Shown here: positions 1 through 4,560 of the stretch, piece by piece
Layout: every line of letters starts with the position of its first letter
How positions within the stretch are numbered: the first letter of the stretch is position 1
NCBI GenBank assembly: GCA_025463665.1
Contig: JAODAY010000115.1
Location: 1-6,873 of the forward strand
Length of the DNA: 6,873 nucleotides
Direction of reading: 5' to 3'
Origin: Microbacteriaceae bacterium
Lineage (GTDB): Bacteria > Actinomycetota > Actinomycetes > Actinomycetales > Microbacteriaceae
Position numbers and translations under genes: made by a program
The notes under the pieces: generated by a model
Databases searched by the model: none
Told to the model about the DNA's origin: nothing
Seen by the model: only the letters and a program-made list of their open reading frames with translations

Positions 1-567
1 GACCGCGATGATGACGAAGATGACGATGAAGACCACCTCGATCGCGAGGAAGATCCTGTTCATCCGCTTGATCGAGCTGATGCCCAGCAGGTTGACGACG
101 GTGTTGATGGCGACGAAGATCAGCGCCCACATCCAGCGCGGAGTTCCGGGGAAGATGCCGATCATCGACTCCGCGGCGAACACGTAGAGCAGCGTCGGCA
201 CGAGGAGGTAGTCGAGCAGGATGGCCCAGCCGGCGAAGAAGCCGGCGGCCGGGTGGATGCCGCGACCGACGTAGGAGAAGACGGAGCCCGCGAGCGGGAT
301 CGACTTGGCCATCTGGGCGTAGGCGATGGCCGTGAAGATCATCGCGATGAGACCGATGAGGTAGACGAGCGGCACCATGCCGCCCGACGCGTTGTAGACG
401 GTGCCGAAGATCGCCCACGGCGCGATCGGGACCATGAAGATGAGGCCGTAGATCAGGAGGTCGGCCGTGGACACCGATCGCTTCAGCTCCTGCTTGTAGC
501 CGTACGATTCCAGCTGCTCCTGCGGGGATACTTCCGCGGGCTGCTCGTGACGATGGTGAGTGGTCAT
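1..567 (-). CDS. APC superfamily amino-acid permease, N-terminal part (cut by window edge)
   Basis: The minus strand reads open from an ATG at 567-565 to the window start, giving the first 189 residues of an integral membrane transporter; the remainder lies outside. After a hydrophilic cytoplasmic N-terminus (about 1-34, with the GYKQELKRS stretch typical just before TM1 of APC permeases) come hydrophobic segments at about 35-58, 65-87, 107-130, 143-163 and 170-189, so about five of the usual twelve helices are present. The loop AKSIPLAGSVFSYVGRG after TM2 is characteristic of the amino acid-polyamine-organocation superfamily. AAAGGA at 575-580, 7 nt from the ATG, is a good ribosome binding site. 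It follows the peptidase gene by 51 nt on the same strand with no terminator seen, so both are probably one transcript and the permease likely imports the amino acids or related compounds the hydrolase deals with. The substrate cannot be read from this fragment. Confidence 0.9.
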   Translation of the reverse strand, partial: MTTHHRHEQPAEVSPQEQLESYGYKQELKRSVSTADLLIYGLIFMVPIAPWAIFGTVYNASGGMVPLVYLIGLIAMIFTAIAYAQMAKSIPLAGSVFSYVGRGIHPAAGFFAGWAILLDYLLVPTLLYVFAAESMIGIFPGTPRWMWALIFVAINTVVNLLGISSIKRMNRIFLAIEVVFIVIFVIIAV

Positions 568-574
568 CTTCGGA

Positions 575-580
575 TCCTTT
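575..580 (-). promoter_or_regulatory. Ribosome binding site of the permease gene
   Basis: On the minus strand the sequence AAAGGA stands 7 nt before the ATG at 567. It supports that start and shows the permease has its own translation signal although it follows the hydrolase in the same operon. Confidence 0.6.
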
Positions 581-618
581 GTCTCGGGTGGGTGTGCGGT
601 CGGGGTAAGGCGTCGGGG

Positions 619-1518
619 CTAGGCGTCGTGGCGGGCGAGGAAGTCCCCGATGACCCGGCGAAACTCCTGCGGCTGTTCGAGGTGCACGCAGTGGCTCGCG
701 TCAGGGAAGACATGGGTCGTGGCATCCGGGATGCCCTCGGCGAAGGGAAGCCAGGTGGCGGGCGTCGCCTCGTCGTCTTCGCCGGCGACGACGAGCGTGG
801 GAACGGCGATCGAGTGCACGCGATCGACGATCGTCCAGTCGCGCAGGGTGCCGATGACGTGGAACTCGTTGGGCCCGTTCATCGTGTGGTAGACGGTGGG
901 GTCCGCCTCCATCTGCGCCTCGCTCTCGCGGAAGTCGTCGGGCACGGGCACGACCTTGCAGACGTGCCTCTCGTAGAAGACCTCTGTCGCGCGCACGTAC
1001 TCGGGGTCGCCGGTCGTGCCAGCGGCCTCATGTGCGCTCAGCGTCGCCTCGACCTCGGCGGGAAGCTTCGCGCGGAGCTCCGCAGCTCCCTCGACCCACA
1101 GCCGCATCGACGCCGGCGAGTTGCAGATGGCGAGCGAGCGCAGGCCAGCCGGGCGTCGTGTGCCGATCTCGGCACCGAGCATTCCGCCCCATGACTGCCC
1201 CAGCAGGTGGTATTCGGTGAGACCCAGGTGCTCGATCACGTTCATGAACTCGTCGACGAAGAGCTGCGGCGTCCAGAATTCGGGCGGCGCCTCGGACAGG
1301 TGTGTCGAGTTGCCGCAGCCGAGTTGGTCGTAGTGGATGACCCGGCGGCCCGTGTCGGCAAGCGCCTCGAGGTTGCGCAGGTAGTTGTGCGCCATGCCCG
1401 GGCCGCCGTGCAGCACGACCAGCGGCAGGGCGCCGGGCCGCGGGCTGCTCGGCTCGGTGATGCGCACCCACGTCTCCCACTCGCCAAACGGTATCGACTG
1501 CGTTGCAACATCGGGCAC
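619..1518 (-). CDS. Proline iminopeptidase-like alpha/beta hydrolase (S33 family)
   Basis: A 299-residue cytoplasmic serine hydrolase. The family removes N-terminal proline or other residues from small peptides; close relatives act as L-amino-acid amidases or tricorn-associated aminopeptidases, so exact substrate is open. Seen in the protein: the oxyanion-hole motif HGGPG (residues 37-41), DQLGCGNS (64-71), the nucleophile elbow GQSWGG with Ser109, an Asp at 249 within GEDDEATP, and His276 in DASHCVH, i.e. a complete Ser-Asp-His triad, with a cap domain between about 135 and 235. Length is normal for the family. I chose the GTG start at 1518 because GAGGAG lies 5 nt upstream; the longer reading from ATG 1590 adds 24 residues (MSHLQPGAGIRALDRR...) not expected in the family, and that ATG falls on the predicted -10 box. 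The gene is followed by the permease and divergent from the GntR regulator, which probably controls it. No signal peptide is visible. Confidence 0.9.
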   Translation of the reverse strand: MPDVATQSIPFGEWETWVRITEPSSPRPGALPLVVLHGGPGMAHNYLRNLEALADTGRRVIHYDQLGCGNSTHLSEAPPEFWTPQLFVDEFMNVIEHLGLTEYHLLGQSWGGMLGAEIGTRRPAGLRSLAICNSPASMRLWVEGAAELRAKLPAEVEATLSAHEAAGTTGDPEYVRATEVFYERHVCKVVPVPDDFRESEAQMEADPTVYHTMNGPNEFHVIGTLRDWTIVDRVHSIAVPTLVVAGEDDEATPATWLPFAEGIPDATTHVFPDASHCVHLEQPQEFRRVIGDFLARHDA

Positions 1519-1523
1519 GGGTG

Positions 1524-1529
1524 CTCCTC
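1524..1529 (-). promoter_or_regulatory. Ribosome binding site that fixes the hydrolase start at GTG 1518
   Basis: GAGGAG on the minus strand is separated by 5 nt from GTG (1518-1516). This is the strongest Shine-Dalgarno sequence in the window and favours the 299-residue form over the 323-residue one starting at 1590. Confidence 0.75.
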
Positions 1530-1589
1530 GTTCGGCTGTGATTCGCCGGTCGAGGGCGCGTATGCCCGCTCCCGGCTGAAGGTGAGACA

Positions 1590-1618
1590 ATCTTGAACGA
1601 AGAATGGTCTCTTATCAA
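1590..1618 (-). promoter_or_regulatory. Predicted sigma70-type promoter of the hydrolase-permease operon
   Basis: Reading the minus strand, TTGATA (1618-1613, five of six matches to TTGACA) is followed after exactly 17 nt by CAAGAT (1595-1590), which keeps the important A2 and T6 of the -10 consensus. Transcription would start near 1583, leaving a leader of about 65 nt before GTG 1518. The -35 element lies inside the inverted repeat 1605-1623, so binding there would block it. Confidence 0.5.
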
Positions 1619-1623
1619 GACCA
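1605..1623. promoter_or_regulatory. Inverted repeat, probable GntR/FCD operator between divergent promoters
   Basis: TGGTCT and AGACCA form perfect 6-bp arms around a 7-nt centre (CTTATCA). A TGGT...ACCA core is in line with operators of FadR/FCD-subfamily GntR proteins (FadR itself uses TGGT-N3-ACCA); spacing here is wider, so the fit is only partial. A second, overlapping symmetry, TCTT-N3-AAGA at 1610-1620, and a similar TCTT-N5-AAGA at 1591-1603 could reflect further half-sites. The repeat covers the -35 boxes of both predicted divergent promoters, which suggests one bound regulator represses both the peptidase operon and its own gene. The function is inference. Confidence 0.5.
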
Positions 1624-1640
1624 AAGTCGTGACTTAACAT
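1612..1640 (+). promoter_or_regulatory. Predicted promoter of the GntR regulator gene
   Basis: TTATCA (1612-1617) and TAACAT (1635-1640) are spaced by 17 nt and match the -35 and -10 consensus at four of six positions each. Transcription would start near 1647, about 50 nt before the chosen ATG. Its -35 element overlaps the -35 element of the opposite promoter almost base for base. Confidence 0.45.
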
Positions 1641-1696
1641 GGATGACACATGGCGACGACCTGGCCGGGCTCGCCGTCGACGACAGGGGGGGAGCC

Positions 1697-2461
1697 ATGA
1701 TCTCGGTGAAAGCCGCTCTCAGCACACCCCTCGCGTCGCCGTCCCGCATCGACGAACTCACCGACCGGCTCGTCACCGCGATCGCGATCGGCGAGTACCT
1801 ACCCGGTTCGAAGCTGCCGTCGGAGCGGGATCTCGCGGCGTCGTTGCAGGTGGGGCGGATGACCGTGCGCGCGGCGATCGCCCGCCTCGTCGACCGTGGC
1901 CTGCTCGAGACGCAGCGGGGGCGCGGGGGCGGCTCGTTCGTAACGGAGCAGTGGTCGATCTCGTCCGGCGCCTCGGTGCAGCGCACACTGTCGTCGAACT
2001 GGGAGTCGCTCCGCGACACCTGCGAAGCGGTGAGCCGACTGCACGGAACGATCTCGAGGGCCGCCGCAGAGAACCGCAGCGCCGACGACATCGCGAGGCT
2101 CAGGGACTGCCTGATCGCCTTCCGCGATGCGGAGTCCGGCCGTGAGTCGCAGAAGTCCGACGAGCAGTTGCACCTCGCGATCGTGTCGGCGGCGCACAGC
2201 GCGACCCTGGGGGCGGTGCTGCAGCAGCTCGAATCGGCCGTGAGCATCGTCGCGCCCGCCCACCTCTGGGGCGCTCCCGACGGTATGCGGGAGATGGAGG
2301 CGCGAGCGCTTGGGGACCACGAACGACTCGTCGAGGCGATCTGCGACGGGCGGGCGGATGACGCGAGCCGGATCGCCCGCGAACACGCGAGGATCGACTT
2401 CGAGCTGCTCGAGGCGGCACTGCGGAGGTCGGGCACTGCAGAGGTCGAGACGGCGGAGTAG
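1697..2461 (+). CDS. GntR family transcriptional regulator, FadR/FCD subfamily
   Basis: A 254-residue DNA-binding regulator. Residues about 17-82 form the winged helix-turn-helix with the family signature LPSERDLA (40-47), MTVRAAIARL (55-64) and the wing GRGGGSFV (75-82). Residues about 105-240 are the all-helical FCD ligand domain; Asp155, His159, His208 and His230 have the spacing of its metal-binding residues, so a metal-assisted carboxylate ligand is likely. I chose ATG 1697 because of the AGGGGGGGAG run just upstream and because the reading from 1604 would add 31 residues and begin inside the operator. It is divergent from the peptidase-permease operon and presumably represses it, releasing DNA when a small organic acid or amino-acid derivative binds. 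It could alternatively have served the decayed esterase and FAH genes next to its 3' end. Confidence 0.9.
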   Translation: MISVKAALSTPLASPSRIDELTDRLVTAIAIGEYLPGSKLPSERDLAASLQVGRMTVRAAIARLVDRGLLETQRGRGGGSFVTEQWSISSGASVQRTLSSNWESLRDTCEAVSRLHGTISRAAAENRSADDIARLRDCLIAFRDAESGRESQKSDEQLHLAIVSAAHSATLGAVLQQLESAVSIVAPAHLWGAPDGMREMEARALGDHERLVEAICDGRADDASRIAREHARIDFELLEAALRRSGTAEVETAE

Positions 2462-2466
2462 CCTGA

Positions 2467-2675
2467 ACACCCGATCTCCAGGTCCGCAGGGTTTGCAAAT
2501 TCGTCCGGTGTCACGAGCCACGGTCCGGTCGGACCGAAATCGCCGTGCGACTTCGCGAGGCTGAACTGCGGCTTGCCGCCCTCCAACAGCCCCGTGCGCT
2601 CCGACAGGTCTTAGCCGACCATGAGGCCCGCGATGTGCCGCCAGGCATCGTCGCGAGCGACGCGGTCTGCCGTCG
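2467..2675 (-). pseudogene. Relic of a fumarylacetoacetate hydrolase (FAH) family gene with an in-frame stop
   Basis: The minus strand encodes an internal stretch of the FAH fold: DDAWRHIAGLMVG, then TAA (2613-2611), then DLSERTG, KPQFSLAKSHGDFGP and TGPWLVTPDEFANP, ending at DLEIGC. In intact relatives the segment reads VGQDLSER, so TAA stands where a Gln codon (CAA or CAG) is expected; a single C-to-T change from CAA explains it. About 70 of the usual roughly 250-290 residues remain. The N-terminal third is missing, replaced by esterase sequence, and everything after DLEIGC is gone, including the conserved metal-site glutamates and KGRT region known from the family. FAH proteins hydrolyse C-C bonds or decarboxylate and isomerise in aromatic and amino-acid catabolism. 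The homology stops 5 nt from the gntR stop codon, suggesting a deletion break there. This fragment cannot make a working enzyme. Confidence 0.8.
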
Positions 2676-2885
2676 GTCGTTCACGAGGGCGAGCAGTGCC
2701 GCGACGTGGCCGCCCGCCGACTCGCCCCGCACGCCGAGCCGCTCGGGGTCGATGCCGAGGCTCGGGCCGAATTCACGCAACCAGCGCAGCGCGGCGAAGC
2801 CGTCGTGCAGCTGAGCGGGAAGGGCGCCTCGCGGGAATGCCGATAGTCGATGGATGCGACGGTGATGCCGGCATCGATTACCGGC
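2676..2885 (-). pseudogene. Relic of an HSL/BD-FAE-type esterase gene with a frameshift
   Basis: On the minus strand, from about 2880, one frame reads IDAGITVASIDYRHSREAPFP. Near 2817-2818 one base is missing (TTC CC GCT), and the next frame continues AQLHDGFAALRWLREFG, GIDPERLGVRGESAGG and HVAALLALVNDR. Joined, these match the core of small carboxylesterases of the hormone-sensitive-lipase/BD-FAE type: the DYR strand, the EAPFPAQLHD loop, and the nucleophile motif GESAGG (Ser codon 2720-2718). The oxyanion-hole HGG region upstream and the C-terminal Asp and His residues are missing, so about 70 of some 280 residues survive. Sequence then passes directly into the FAH relic. An 89-residue reading frame at 2511-2780 covers part of it but is not a real protein. 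The right-hand limit near 2885 is approximate, since recognisable homology fades there. Confidence 0.78.
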
Positions 2886-2897
2886 CCAGACTGGGCC
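2883..2897. repeat. Short inverted repeat at the edge of the esterase relic
   Basis: GGCCCA and TGGGCC flank GAC, forming 6-bp perfect arms, immediately followed by the palindrome GCCCGCGGGC (2895-2904). It marks the point where esterase homology ends. In GC-rich DNA such repeats arise easily, and no T-run follows on either strand, so a terminator role is not supported. Confidence 0.3.
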
Positions 2898-2930
2898 CGC
2901 GGGCGCTGGGCGCCAGTACGGGATGGCTAG

Positions 2931-2957
2931 CGCGCGTTAGGGCGCCGCTAACGCGCG
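2931..2957. promoter_or_regulatory. Perfect 10-bp inverted repeat upstream of iclR, candidate operator
   Basis: CGCGCGTTAG (2931-2940) and CTAACGCGCG (2948-2957) are exact reverse complements around GGCGCCG. The right arm occupies the -35 position relative to the TAnnnT box at 2975. IclR-family proteins commonly bind palindromes in front of their own gene, so an autoregulatory operator is the simplest reading. As RNA it would be a strong hairpin, but it lacks the following T-run of an intrinsic terminator. Which protein binds is inference. Confidence 0.5.
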
Positions 2958-2960
2958 GCG

Positions 2961-2970
2961 GCCACGTGGC
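2961..2970. repeat. Perfect 10-bp palindrome between the large repeat and the -10 box
   Basis: GCCACGTGGC is fully self-complementary with no spacer and sits 3 nt after the larger inverted repeat, in the -35 to -10 spacer of the predicted iclR promoter. It may be part of a composite operator or chance symmetry. Confidence 0.35.
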
Positions 2971-2974
2971 GCGG

Positions 2975-2980
2975 TAGCCT
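2975..2980 (+). promoter_or_regulatory. Predicted -10 box giving a leaderless iclR transcript
   Basis: TAGCCT fits the TAnnnT pattern and is followed by 7 nt and then ATG (2988), so transcription would begin at or next to the start codon. No Shine-Dalgarno sequence lies before the ATG, consistent with leaderless translation, which is common in actinobacteria. No good -35 match is seen; that position is in the inverted repeat. Confidence 0.5.
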
Positions 2981-2987
2981 CGACCCG

Positions 2988-3737
2988 ATGCGCACCAATG
3001 ATCCGGGAACCAGCGTGCTCGCTCGCGCCGCACGCATCCTCGGCGCGTTCTCGGAGGCGGAACCGGAACTCGACCTCAGCCGACTCACCGAAATCACCGG
3101 CCTGCCGCGGTCGACCGTGCACCGCCTGGCCGCGGAACTCGTCGCGCTCGGCCAGCTGGACCGCACCGACGACGGCCGTTACGCGATCGGCACCCTGCTC
3201 TGGGAGATCGGCGAACACGCCCAGGTGAGCATCCGCCTGCGCGAGGTCGCGCTGCCCCACCTGCTCGCCCTGTTCGCGGCGACCGGCGAGAACGTGCACC
3301 TCGCCGTGCTCGGCGGCACCGAGGCGCTCTATGTCGCGCGGCTCACCGGCTCGGCCTCCATCCCGACCCTCAGCCGCATGGGCGGCAGGCTGCCGCTGCA
3401 CGCCACCGGCGTGGGCAAGGCGCTCTTGTCCACCATGGATGAACCGTGGCTGGCCGGCTACTTCGCCCTGCCGCGCGAGCGGGAGACGATCTACTCGGTG
3501 ACCGATGAGGGGGCGCTGCGCGAGGAGCTTCTCACCGCCCGGCGTCTCGGCTACGCGACGACCCGCCAGGAGATGACGCTCGGCAACGTCTCCTTCGCCG
3601 CCCCGCTGCCGGCGATCGCCGGTCTGCCCCGCGCGGCGGTCGGTGTCGTCACGCACCTCGCGAAGGGCGACGCGAGCCGACTCGCCCCGCTCGTGATGCG
3701 CGCCGCGACCGAAATCGGGCGCGACCTGTCCCGCTGA
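2988..3737 (+). CDS. IclR family transcriptional regulator, probable regulator of the pca operon
   Basis: A 249-residue protein of normal IclR length. Residues about 8-70 form the N-terminal winged helix-turn-helix (SVLARAARILGAF at the start; LSRLTEITGLPRSTVHRL as helix-turn-helix, 30-47; DGRYAIG as wing). Residues about 84-248 form the effector-binding domain, with the conserved LPLHATGVGKALL at 135-147 and GYATTRQEM at 188-196. Known IclR relatives PcaR, PcaU and PobR respond to protocatechuate, p-hydroxybenzoate or 3-oxoadipate and control pca genes; this one lies 49 nt upstream of pcaH on the same strand, so the same job is likely, as repressor or activator. The ATG at 2988 is preceded by a TAnnnT box rather than a ribosome binding site. 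The ligand cannot be read from the sequence, so I give no gene symbol. Confidence 0.88.
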   Translation: MRTNDPGTSVLARAARILGAFSEAEPELDLSRLTEITGLPRSTVHRLAAELVALGQLDRTDDGRYAIGTLLWEIGEHAQVSIRLREVALPHLLALFAATGENVHLAVLGGTEALYVARLTGSASIPTLSRMGGRLPLHATGVGKALLSTMDEPWLAGYFALPRERETIYSVTDEGALREELLTARRLGYATTRQEMTLGNVSFAAPLPAIAGLPRAAVGVVTHLAKGDASRLAPLVMRAATEIGRDLSR

Positions 3738-3743
3738 GCGGGA
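3729..3743 (+). repeat. Hairpin around the iclR stop codon
   Basis: TCCCGC and GCGGGA form perfect 6-bp arms with the TGA stop codon as the 3-nt loop. G-U pairs could extend it by two. There is no T-run after it, so it is at most a weak terminator or a stop that limits read-through from iclR into pcaH. It may instead protect the upstream message or be part of the pca operator region. Confidence 0.4.
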
Positions 3744-3760
3744 TGTCGCGCTAGGTGGTG

Positions 3761-3787
3761 CCGGGCAGCGCTGAGACGCTGGCCCGG
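3761..3787 (+). promoter_or_regulatory. Imperfect inverted repeat reaching into the pcaH start codon
   Basis: CCGGGCAGCG (3761-3770) pairs with CGCT (3777-3780) and GCCCGG (3782-3787), leaving G3781 as a one-base bulge and CTGAGA as loop: ten base pairs in all. The last pairing base is the G of the GTG start of pcaH. As DNA it could be an IclR operator just before pcaH; as RNA it would hide the start codon. No ribosome binding site or clear -10 box is seen here, so how pcaH is started is open. Confidence 0.45.
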
Positions 3788-4560
3788 TGACCGAATTGAC
3801 GCAAGCGACGATCAGCGACGAGATTGCCCAGCGGCACGCCGACTACGAGGCGCGTGTCGCCGCCGGCGCGCAGCGACTCCACGCCCCGTTCCTCGACTTC
3901 GACCCCTATCGGTCGAGCGTGCTGCGGCATCCGACCAAGAACCCGAAGCTCGTCGACCCCGAGACGATCGAGCTCGAGTCGCCCGCCTTCGGGCATCGGG
4001 ATGTCGCGGACGTCGAGTCCGACCTGACCGCGCAGCATTCCGGCGAACCCCTCGGCGAGCGCATGGTCGTGACCGGTCGCGTGCTCGACGGGGAGGGCCG
4101 CCCGGTTCGGCACCAGCTCGTCGAGCTCTGGCAGGCGAACGCCTCGGGACGCTACGTGCACCAGCGCGACCAGCACCCCGCCCCGCTCGACCCCAACTTC
4201 ACGGGCGCGGGCCGCTGCATCACCGACGGTGACGGCGTCTACCGCTTCACCACCATCAAGCCCGGCGCGTATCCGTGGAAGAACCATGTGAACGCCTGGC
4301 GCCCCGCCCACATCCACTTCTCCCTGTTCGGCAACGCCTTCACACAGCGCCTGGTCACCCAGATGTACTTTCCCGGCGACCCGCTGTTCCCCCTCGACCC
4401 GATCTACCAGTCGATTCCCGACCGGGCCGCGCGCGACCGCCTCGTCGCCGCCTACGACCACGACCTCTCTATCCCGGAGTGGTCACTGGGGTACCGTTGG
4501 GACATCGTGTTGACCGGGTCGCGGTCGACCTGGTTCGAGCCGGAAGGGAGCGAGGCATGA
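3787..4560 (+). CDS. pcaH: Protocatechuate 3,4-dioxygenase beta subunit
   Basis: The 257-residue iron-binding subunit of the intradiol dioxygenase that converts protocatechuate and O2 to 3-carboxy-cis,cis-muconate in the cytoplasm. The Fe(III) ligands are visible: Tyr123 (GRYVHQ), Tyr162 (GAYPW), His175 and His177 (RPAHIHFS). Their intervals of 39, 13 and 2 residues equal those of the Pseudomonas putida ligands Tyr408, Tyr447, His460 and His462, and Arg172 matches active-site Arg457. The N-terminal extension before the beta-sandwich (PFLDFDPYRSSVLRHPTK) is typical for PcaH. The start is GTG 3787; an in-frame TGA at 3772 excludes anything longer, and no Shine-Dalgarno sequence precedes it. The stop overlaps the pcaG start by 4 nt (ATGA), so the two subunits are made together. 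Confidence 0.96.
   Translation: MTELTQATISDEIAQRHADYEARVAAGAQRLHAPFLDFDPYRSSVLRHPTKNPKLVDPETIELESPAFGHRDVADVESDLTAQHSGEPLGERMVVTGRVLDGEGRPVRHQLVELWQANASGRYVHQRDQHPAPLDPNFTGAGRCITDGDGVYRFTTIKPGAYPWKNHVNAWRPAHIHFSLFGNAFTQRLVTQMYFPGDPLFPLDPIYQSIPDRAARDRLVAAYDHDLSIPEWSLGYRWDIVLTGSRSTWFEPEGSEA

Noticed and set aside
253..1194. A 313-residue plus-strand frame across the permease and hydrolase
   Set aside because: It is Arg/Asp/Gly-rich, antisense to two clear genes, and resembles no known fold.
1519..1590. ATG 1590 as start of the hydrolase
   Set aside because: The GAGGAG site 5 nt before GTG 1518 is far better, and the extra 24 residues do not look like family sequence.
1604..1696. Upstream extension of the GntR protein to ATG 1604
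   Set aside because: It would start inside the operator and before the predicted transcription start. The family domain begins well after ATG 1697, which has a purine-rich tract before it.
1615..2586. A 323-residue minus-strand reading frame spanning the relic and all of gntR
   Set aside because: Its first 40 residues are the tail of the FAH relic, but the rest is antisense to the well-supported gntR gene and is Ser/Arg-rich shadow sequence. It is not a real fusion protein.
2883..2957. The cluster of GC-rich palindromes as an intrinsic terminator or attachment site
   Set aside because: No T-run follows on either strand, no integrase or tRNA gene is present, and an operator role fits the position better.
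2937..3656. A 239-residue minus-strand frame opposite iclR
   Set aside because: It has low-complexity Arg/Gly/Ala/Glu composition, typical for the reverse of a GC-rich gene; iclR itself is strongly supported.
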